From positions 1 to 11,454 of the forward strand of contig JAOXYB010053057.1 of the NCBI GenBank assembly GCA_028565635.1: a stretch of DNA of 11,454 nucleotides, written 5' to 3'. Positions 8,801 through 11,454 of this stretch are shown here, piece after piece (within the stretch, counting starts at the first letter, position 1; every line of letters starts with the position of its first letter). This DNA is from Phoronis ovalis. Its lineage: Eukaryota; Phoronida; Phoronidae. The position numbers were made by a program, and so were the translations under genes. The notes under the pieces were generated by a model that saw only the letters and a program-made list of their open reading frames with translations, had not been told where the DNA came from and did not search any database.

Positions 8801-11001
8801 ACACTGAATTGGTGCTTTATGCAGCAAGTAACTACACATTACCTATATCTGGTACTTAACATTGATTTCGTATATTAACATTTTCGTCAACACTTTACAA
8901 CTACAACTCCACAGTAAAACAACAGTAATGTTCTAATAATAATCCAAAGCAAAAACATGATCATAACATTCCCAATAGTACCATCACTAAGTAGTGTTTT
9001 TAGTACTATTCTTGAACATATTTCATTTTAATTGTTCATACCTTGGTGAACATAAAAGTCAGATTTACTTCTAGGCACTGCCATGGACCCACTAATACTG
9101 CTCTGTGGGGAATGGTGGGCACTGTTTGATGGACTACTGTTGGTACTGGCTCCATCTATCACATCTCTCTCCCGTGGACGTGCAACAGCTACGGGACGCC
9201 CTCTACCTATACTACTTTGATCAGAATCACTAAATTGTTCTGAGCTGCTACCATAATATCTGAAAGAAATGAAAATGTAAAAACTTGCTCATGAAGTTAC
9301 CATCAAATGAGCTGTACTGTATGTTTTATTTATCTCTGTCAGCAATTATACAGTACATTAACTATTTAATATACTATTTTCCCAGCGATAGCTGGTATAG
9401 TTTCCATTTTGGTTTGAGCTTTAGTACATTGGAGACCGCCATATTAGCAAAAAAAAAGCAGTACACACAATTCTTAAGAAAAAAAGTCATTAATATTATA
9501 TTAATGGTCATTTACTGTCTCTGCTTAAATGTATTTGGTATTTAATGATCAAATTTTGAAGGAAGGCTGGCGAACACAGAAATTTGTGTAACTTTATTGG
9601 TTTGCACATATGATAACATGTTTACCAGTTAGAGTGTTATCCTAAAGACTACGAGCAAAGTTTGCTAATATATAAGAACCAACAAGCCAACGCTGAGACA
9701 TGGTAATTTTGGAACTAAGTTAAGGCTGGAACAGTATTATGACTTTTAACATACACTCCAATTACATAACTCCTTTATTACCTCGGTGAGTTATCTCCAG
9801 CAAAATTTAATGGTCTTCTTATTTTTTGTCCGACATTTGCTGCATCACGACGAATCTCTGCCAAGGCTGCTGATGCCCCTTGTGCCATACTAGCCACATT
9901 AGGGCTCGCTGTTGGAGATCTATACTGTTGATGAGCTGATTGCTTGACGCTGCCAGGTTTGTAGTGGGCTGCCAAGGCTAATATTAATCTCATGATGGAC
10001 TTCAGGTTACCATCAACTATGTCTGAAAATTTGCAGAGACGTGAATATTCAAAAGTTCAAAAATATTTTAATTATTAATTTGATTGGGATTGCACCACAA
10101 TTTTAGACATAAAATATGAAAAATTCTTAGATTACATGTAAAGTAATATTGTCAAACCATTCAAACCTAACATGAACAGAATACAGGATCATTGCCTGTA
10201 GCACTCAACTTATTGCACAAGTCAAAGTACTATTTCGACATTTTCATTTACTCATAACAGATTAAAGTCAAAGACACAGCTCAAAAATACTTACCTTTAG
10301 CACTGATTTGATGCATTTTAATCCTATGTGACACCATAAACTGTAACACTTTGTCCACATTTTCCCTCATTTCTGTTATATTTTGAGGAGACAGGTGGAT
10401 TCCTAGTAATTTTTCTGCAGCTAAAATATAAGAACAAATATGTACATTATTTTGTATTTTTAAACTCAGTTTGTAATACCACATTCCACTATATATATAT
10501 ATAACACATGCATAAAAGATAAAAACATGAAAGCCAATAAATAAGTACATAGTAAATTAACATATTTTAAAGCCTATTGATTAGAAGCCCATAGGGTCTG
10601 AAAGCTATATAAATCATGAAGGCACAAGACATCCTTGATTTAATCCAAGCCTTGGTTATTATACCAAAAGCATGATTTCCCTTATATTTTAAGAAAAACA
10701 AAACACAAAATTATAAATTTATTAATTTAATTTTTTTGTTCACTAAAATAAGCTCAAAAGGAAAATGTGTTTATTATATTGTTGAATTATAAATGAACAG
10801 TTAACAAGAGGATGTAGACGATTTTATCATAACCAGAATATGGTGTAAAAACATATATAATAGATACATACAGACTACTTCGATAAGTTGTACTAGTGCC
10901 ATGCCATCTTGCATGTCTCGGCGTAATTCTTCAACTTGTCTGCCACCAGGACGTTTCCGTAGTTGGGAATTCACCCATGCAACATAAGCTTGAAGTTGAG
11001 A
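2779..11001 (-). CDS. DIXDC1: Dixin (DIXDC1/Ccd1) orthologue, 15 exons in window, 5' end missing
   Basis: Spliced coding region of 2013 bases on the minus strand: 670 residues plus a TAG stop. It joins exons 10872-11001, 10295-10420, 9782-10022, 9042-9259, 8429-8571, 7585-7665, 7288-7392, 6688-6792, 6351-6389, 6003-6098, 5496-5711, 5064-5277, 4406-4520, 3565-3673 and 2779-2853. Residues here are numbered from the first codon in the window. The CH domain is at about 1-107, a conserved helix at 130-151, a Ser-rich linker at 152-238, coiled coil from 239 to about 485, a conserved helical segment at 505-545, and the DIX domain at about 591-668. Dixin is known to bind Dishevelled and Axin through DIX polymerisation and to promote Wnt/beta-catenin signalling; mammalian forms also associate with actin and gamma-tubulin. 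Human dixin, as I recall it, has 683 residues. Its roughly 20 residues before the matching point are absent here, so at least one 5' exon lies upstream. The match is collinear end to end, so the identity is firm; exon I (6351-6389) is the only uncertain exon. Confidence 0.96.
2854..3564 (-). other. Intron between exons N and O
   Basis: A 711-base GT-AG intron (GTAAGG to TTGCAG) inside the DIX coding region. Its only notable content is the repeat block at 3231-3472; the rest is plain AT-rich sequence. Confidence 0.9.
3231..3472. repeat. Degenerate tandem-repeat block in the last intron
   Basis: Two pairs of imperfect direct repeats lie side by side. In the first, 3256-3299 and 3300-3350 both start TAATGGGC, have CTT or CTTT followed by AAAAAT, and end in a G/T-rich run. 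In the second, 3381-3426 and 3427-3472 both start TTGAAG and continue with G/T-rich sequence, a CTTGTTA/CTGTTAA core and ACAAG. A long A/T run separates the pairs. The composition differs from the surrounding intron, as expected for a decayed mobile or satellite-like insertion. The block lies in the intron between exons N and O. Confidence 0.6.
3565..3673 (-). CDS. DIXDC1: Exon N: core of DIX domain
   Basis: Residues 610-646. It encodes [20 protein letters not shown] followed by [17 protein letters not shown]. The [15 protein letters not shown] run is identical to human dixin. TVKEE aligns with VVKEE of Dishevelled, which is part of the DIX head-to-tail interface in published work. The acceptor follows a run of eleven T on the gene strand and ends TTTGTAG; the donor is GTAAGG. 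The exon enters in phase 2 and leaves in phase 0. Confidence 0.98.
3995..4014. repeat. Near-perfect 20-base palindrome
   Basis: GGGTCGAAAGCTTTAGACCC pairs at nine of ten positions. The layout, a GGGTC/GACCC stem around an AAAGCTTT core and followed by TTTGTC, recalls end hairpins of dispersed invertebrate repeats. That link is only an impression. Confidence 0.5.
4301..4312. repeat. Short TA microsatellite
   Basis: A run of alternating T and A within the intron between exons M and N, followed by AATAATGA. It is a simple repeat with no evident role. Confidence 0.6.
4406..4520 (-). CDS. DIXDC1: Exon M: linker and first DIX strands
   Basis: Residues 572-609. A short disordered stretch ([17 protein letters not shown]) leads into [20 protein letters not shown], the opening beta hairpin of the DIX domain. 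Human dixin has [20 protein letters not shown] at this place. The acceptor ends GATTATAG and the donor is GTATTA. The exon enters in phase 1 and leaves in phase 2. The DIX domain assembles head to tail into filaments with Dishevelled and Axin. Confidence 0.97.
4521..5063 (-). other. Intron between exons L and M
   Basis: A 543-base intron from GTGTGT to TTATAG. It is AT-rich, and I see no repeat, RNA gene or extra exon in it. Confidence 0.9.
5064..5277 (-). CDS. DIXDC1: Exon L: conserved pre-DIX helical segment
   Basis: Residues 501-571. The first half carries [20 protein letters not shown] and then [18 protein letters not shown]. This is strongly conserved with human dixin, which has SDLQLVRDALRSLRNSF and then HTIDSLEQGISSLMERL. 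The second half is polar and less conserved. The acceptor ends TTTACAG and the donor is GTGTGT. The exon enters in phase 0 and leaves in phase 1. Such conservation outside any named domain suggests a binding or helical-packing role, which is inference. Confidence 0.96.
5496..5711 (-). CDS. DIXDC1: Exon K: end of main coiled coil
   Basis: Residues 429-500, 72 codons. It encodes [20 protein letters not shown], then [18 protein letters not shown], then [18 protein letters not shown]. It ends with a Pro-rich tail, [14 protein letters not shown], that closes the helix. Human dixin has a coiled coil of similar character here, although residue identity is low. The acceptor ends ATTTTAG and the donor is GTGATT, somewhat weak. 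It is in phase 0 at both ends. The frame stays open for another 33 codons past the donor, so a retained intron would give a protein lacking the DIX domain. Confidence 0.93.
6003..6098 (-). CDS. DIXDC1: Exon J: coiled-coil module of 32 codons
   Basis: Residues 397-428. It encodes [20 protein letters not shown] followed by [12 protein letters not shown]. It matches the human segment with DLQRKL, RLLGEYKKEL and GQKDRLLQ without gaps. The acceptor ends TTTCTAG and the donor is GTGAGT. It is in phase 0 at both ends. The high charge and heptad-spaced Leu, Met and Ile indicate continued coiled coil. Confidence 0.95.
6177..6271. repeat. Foldback (inverted repeat) in the intron between exons I and J
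   Basis: The left arm (6177-6203) contains TCATCTGTTGTG and TTCATTGTT; the right arm (6241-6271) contains AACAATGAA-like sequence and CACAACAGATGA. The outer 12 bases and the inner 8 bases pair perfectly, with a small unpaired middle. The loop is about 37 bases. The size and shape fit a small foldback or MITE-like remnant. No target-site duplication is clear. Confidence 0.65.
6351..6389 (-). CDS. DIXDC1: Exon I: candidate 39-base microexon
   Basis: Residues 384-396, reading [13 protein letters not shown]. It has a clean acceptor (a T-rich tract ending TTTTTCAG) and a perfect GTAAGT donor. It is in phase 0 on both sides, and its length is divisible by three. Its composition is unlike its neighbours: it alternates Val with Ser, Thr and Lys, which favours beta or extended structure rather than coiled coil. 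Human dixin, as I recall it, has nothing at this point. I read it as a probable alternatively used cassette, but a chance pair of splice-like sites is possible because no homologue supports the peptide. Confidence 0.6.
6688..6792 (-). CDS. DIXDC1: Exon H: coiled-coil module of 35 codons
   Basis: Residues 349-383. It encodes [20 protein letters not shown] followed by [15 protein letters not shown]. The start matches the human LQQRLTQQD and LKQELLRAN segments closely. The acceptor ends TTTACAG and the donor is GTAAGA. It is in phase 0 at both ends and has the same length as exon G. Joining it straight to exon J gives a gap-free alignment with human dixin. The 13 residues of exon I are therefore an insertion relative to that protein. 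Confidence 0.95.
6793..7287 (-). other. Intron between exons G and H
   Basis: A 495-base GT-AG intron (GTATGA to TTACAG). It contains a weak pair TAGGTGAT (7101-7108) and ATCACCTA (7148-7155) that could form a small stem. Nothing else stands out. Confidence 0.85.
7288..7392 (-). CDS. DIXDC1: Exon G: coiled-coil module of 35 codons
   Basis: Residues 314-348. It encodes [20 protein letters not shown] followed by [15 protein letters not shown]. Leu, Val and Met recur at heptad-like spacing, and charged residues fill the rest. Human dixin has the collinear QSRLDQ, DLKKELLKCK and NLQGIK motifs. The acceptor ends TTTGTAG and the donor is GTATGA. It is in phase 0 at both ends, and its length equals five heptads. 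Confidence 0.95.
7585..7665 (-). CDS. DIXDC1: Exon F: acidic break in the coiled coil
   Basis: Residues 287-313, 27 codons. It reads [20 protein letters not shown] and then STPSEQS. LLNG continues the ALQELLLNG motif shared with human dixin, whose next residues are also acidic and Pro-containing. Asn, Gly and Pro mean the coiled coil is interrupted here. The acceptor ends CTTACAG and the donor is GTACGT. It is in phase 0 at both ends, so it can be skipped without changing the frame. Confidence 0.93.
7666..8428 (-). other. Intron between exons E and F
   Basis: The longest intron found, 763 bases (GTTAGT to TTACAG). It holds a foldback at 8285-8339 and a short palindrome TACATGTACATGTA at 7951-7964. 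The plus strand is open from 8161 to 8427, but the peptide resembles no family I know and I treat it as chance. Confidence 0.9.
8285..8339. repeat. Perfect 14-base inverted repeat with 27-base loop
   Basis: GTTTTGTGAATGAA at 8285-8298 and its exact reverse complement at 8326-8339. Weaker pairing (CAGCA with TGCTG) continues outwards to about 8275 and 8350. It could be a decayed foldback element or form a stem in the pre-mRNA close to the exon E donor. Confidence 0.7.
8429..8571 (-). CDS. DIXDC1: Exon E: first coiled-coil segment
   Basis: Residues 239-286. It encodes a charged, Leu-spaced helix: [18 protein letters not shown], then [16 protein letters not shown], then [11 protein letters not shown]. 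The last part matches the human segment ending ISGLQALLLNG once joined to exon F. The acceptor ends ATTTCAG and the donor is GTTAGT. The exon enters in phase 1 and leaves in phase 0. It corresponds to the start of the long coiled coil of dixin, which is used for self-association. Confidence 0.93.
8572..9041 (-). other. Intron between exons D and E
   Basis: A 470-base intron from GTATGA to TTTCAG. It is AT-rich, and I see no repeat or hidden gene in it. Confidence 0.9.
9042..9259 (-). CDS. DIXDC1: Exon D: Ser-rich disordered linker
   Basis: Residues 166-238. It is rich in Ser, Arg, Asp and Pro, with [16 protein letters not shown], then an Arg-rich [12 protein letters not shown] patch, then [16 protein letters not shown] and finally [11 protein letters not shown]. 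No fold is expected. Several SP dipeptides and basic-Ser motifs could be phosphorylated, which is inference only. Human dixin has a Ser-rich linker in the same place, with little residue-level match. The acceptor ends TTTCAG and the donor is GTATGA. The exon enters in phase 2 and leaves in phase 1. The frame here is supported by unbroken phase matching on both sides. Confidence 0.92.
9260..9781 (-). other. Intron between exons C and D
   Basis: A 522-base intron from GTAATA to TTTCAG. The plus strand has an open AT-rich stretch at 9285-9545 that gives a low-complexity hydrophobic peptide with no family likeness. I see nothing else. Confidence 0.9.
9782..10022 (-). CDS. DIXDC1: Exon C: end of CH domain and conserved post-CH helix
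   Basis: Residues 86-165. It begins with [20 protein letters not shown], the last CH helix, which is almost unchanged from human dixin. A basic and Ser/Pro-rich stretch follows, with TASPNV. Next comes an Ala-rich helix at residues 130-151 with [16 protein letters not shown], which also has a human counterpart, and then a basic QKIRR patch. The acceptor ends TTTTCAG and the donor is GTAATA. The exon enters in phase 1 and leaves in phase 2. The helix lies outside the CH domain proper and has no domain name that I know. Confidence 0.96.
10295..10420 (-). CDS. DIXDC1: Exon B: middle of CH domain
   Basis: Residues 44-85. It encodes the CH core with [12 protein letters not shown], then a helix containing NVDKVLQFM and the motif KMHQISAKD that continues into the next exon. 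The equivalent human stretch has the same length and the same VDKVLQF/VEKVLQF and MHQxSAKD signatures. The acceptor ends ATTTTAG and the donor is GTAAGT. The exon enters in phase 1 and leaves in phase 1. The split codon 44 reads Ser when joined to exon A, which keeps the alignment with human dixin free of gaps. Confidence 0.96.
10421..10871 (-). other. Intron between exons A and B
   Basis: A 451-base intron from GTATGT to TTTTAG. It includes a TA run at 10490-10502 and long A/T stretches at 10690-10740. No further feature is seen. Confidence 0.9.
10490..10502. repeat. Short TA microsatellite
   Basis: Thirteen alternating T and A bases in the intron between exons A and B. It is a simple repeat. 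Confidence 0.6.
10872..11001 (-). CDS. DIXDC1: Exon A: start of CH domain
   Basis: Residues 1-43 and the first base of codon 44. It encodes the first part of the calponin-homology fold, with [17 protein letters not shown] followed by a helix ending LVQLIEVV. The segment [10 protein letters not shown] is nearly identical to human dixin. The acceptor is a strong pyrimidine tract ending TTCCAG and the donor is GTATGT. The exon enters in phase 0 and leaves in phase 1. The open frame runs a few codons upstream through the splice acceptor to an in-frame ATG at 11022. I read that as intron read-through because the acceptor is strong, but a start there cannot be excluded. Confidence 0.95.
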
Positions 11002-11454
11002 CTGGAATAACAGAGAAAACAAGTAAGGATTATATGGTAAGGATTACATGTTTATACAAGAACGTGCAGTTAAACACGATCTTTACTTTGTCCACCCTGA
11101 TTACCATTGTATCAAGGTCTACTACAGCTACCATTTATGTTACTCCTGAAGCTTTTTTTGAGGTTTGCAATAAACAGGTAGAAAAACTACAGGCATGTGT
11201 TACATGCAATGATTCTCAGGATTTTTTATAGTTATTAGGTCACACATGATGTCTGAAAATCATCCATATTCTCTTATTTGTCAGTTCACATTGATCTTGA
11301 TTTGAAAGCTTATGGTTATTCTGATCCTTTAACCAGGCATATTATAAGCTTTAATATGTTTTATTGATATTTTGATTACAAGTTCTAAATACAACCACAA
11401 CTACTATAAATTCATCAGACTTTTAAGGCTTAATAAAATGATTTGATAACATAT
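11002..11454 (-). other. Upstream intron or 5' flank of the dixin gene
   Basis: The sequence directly before exon A has a strong acceptor. I found no exon that encodes a dixin-like N-terminus, no clear promoter and no CpG-rich stretch. A minus-strand open frame of 34 codons starts near 11144 but resembles nothing and is not called. The start exon most likely lies outside the window. Confidence 0.7.

Noticed and set aside
9285-9545. Plus-strand open frame of 86 codons with a hydrophobic peptide
   Set aside because: It lies in AT-rich intron sequence, and the Ile/Leu/Tyr-rich composition follows from base composition. No family likeness.
10896-11231. Longest plus-strand open frame, 111 codons
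   Set aside because: It begins opposite exon A, whose minus-strand frame is clearly the dixin CH domain, and runs into intron. It is a shadow of the real exon.
11395-11420. CTGATGA on the minus strand, as in a hammerhead ribozyme core
   Set aside because: The required GAAA segment and flanking stems are absent at the right distance.

Overview
The window is animal nuclear DNA, AT-rich (about two-thirds A+T by eye), and holds most of one split gene on the minus strand. The fifteen exons I could build encode a dixin orthologue (DIXDC1, also called Ccd1). It has an N-terminal calponin-homology domain, a long coiled-coil middle and a C-terminal DIX domain. All introns found obey GT-AG and are short (192 to 763 bases). 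Intron phases match at every junction. The exons sum to 2013 bases, which is 670 codons plus a TAG stop. The protein is close to human dixin but clearly diverged, so the source is probably a non-vertebrate bilaterian, perhaps a lophotrochozoan such as a mollusc. The species cannot be fixed from this sequence.

Layout, read in the direction of the gene (right to left). 11454-11002 is 5' flank or intron; the exon with the start codon was not found. 11001-9782 carries three exons for the CH domain and a conserved helix after it. 9259-9042 is a Ser-rich linker exon. 8571-5496 carries seven exons, mostly coiled coil, including a 39-base microexon. 5277-5064 is a conserved pre-DIX helical exon. 4520-2779 carries three exons for the DIX domain and the stop. 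2778-1 is 3' UTR and flank, with no gene I can recognise on either strand.

Dixin is known as a positive regulator of canonical Wnt signalling. It hetero-polymerises with Dishevelled and Axin through the DIX domain and touches the cytoskeleton through its N-terminal half. The domain order here fits that role.

Non-coding features include degenerate tandem repeats in the last intron (3231-3472), two foldback sequences in introns (6177-6271 and 8285-8339), a near-palindrome in the intron within the DIX region (3995-4014) and a few short AT runs. I see no RNA gene, CRISPR array, intact transposon or prokaryote-like operon. The best leads are the microexon, the run of six consecutive frame-neutral exons with a shared leucine register, and two conserved unnamed segments outside the CH and DIX domains.
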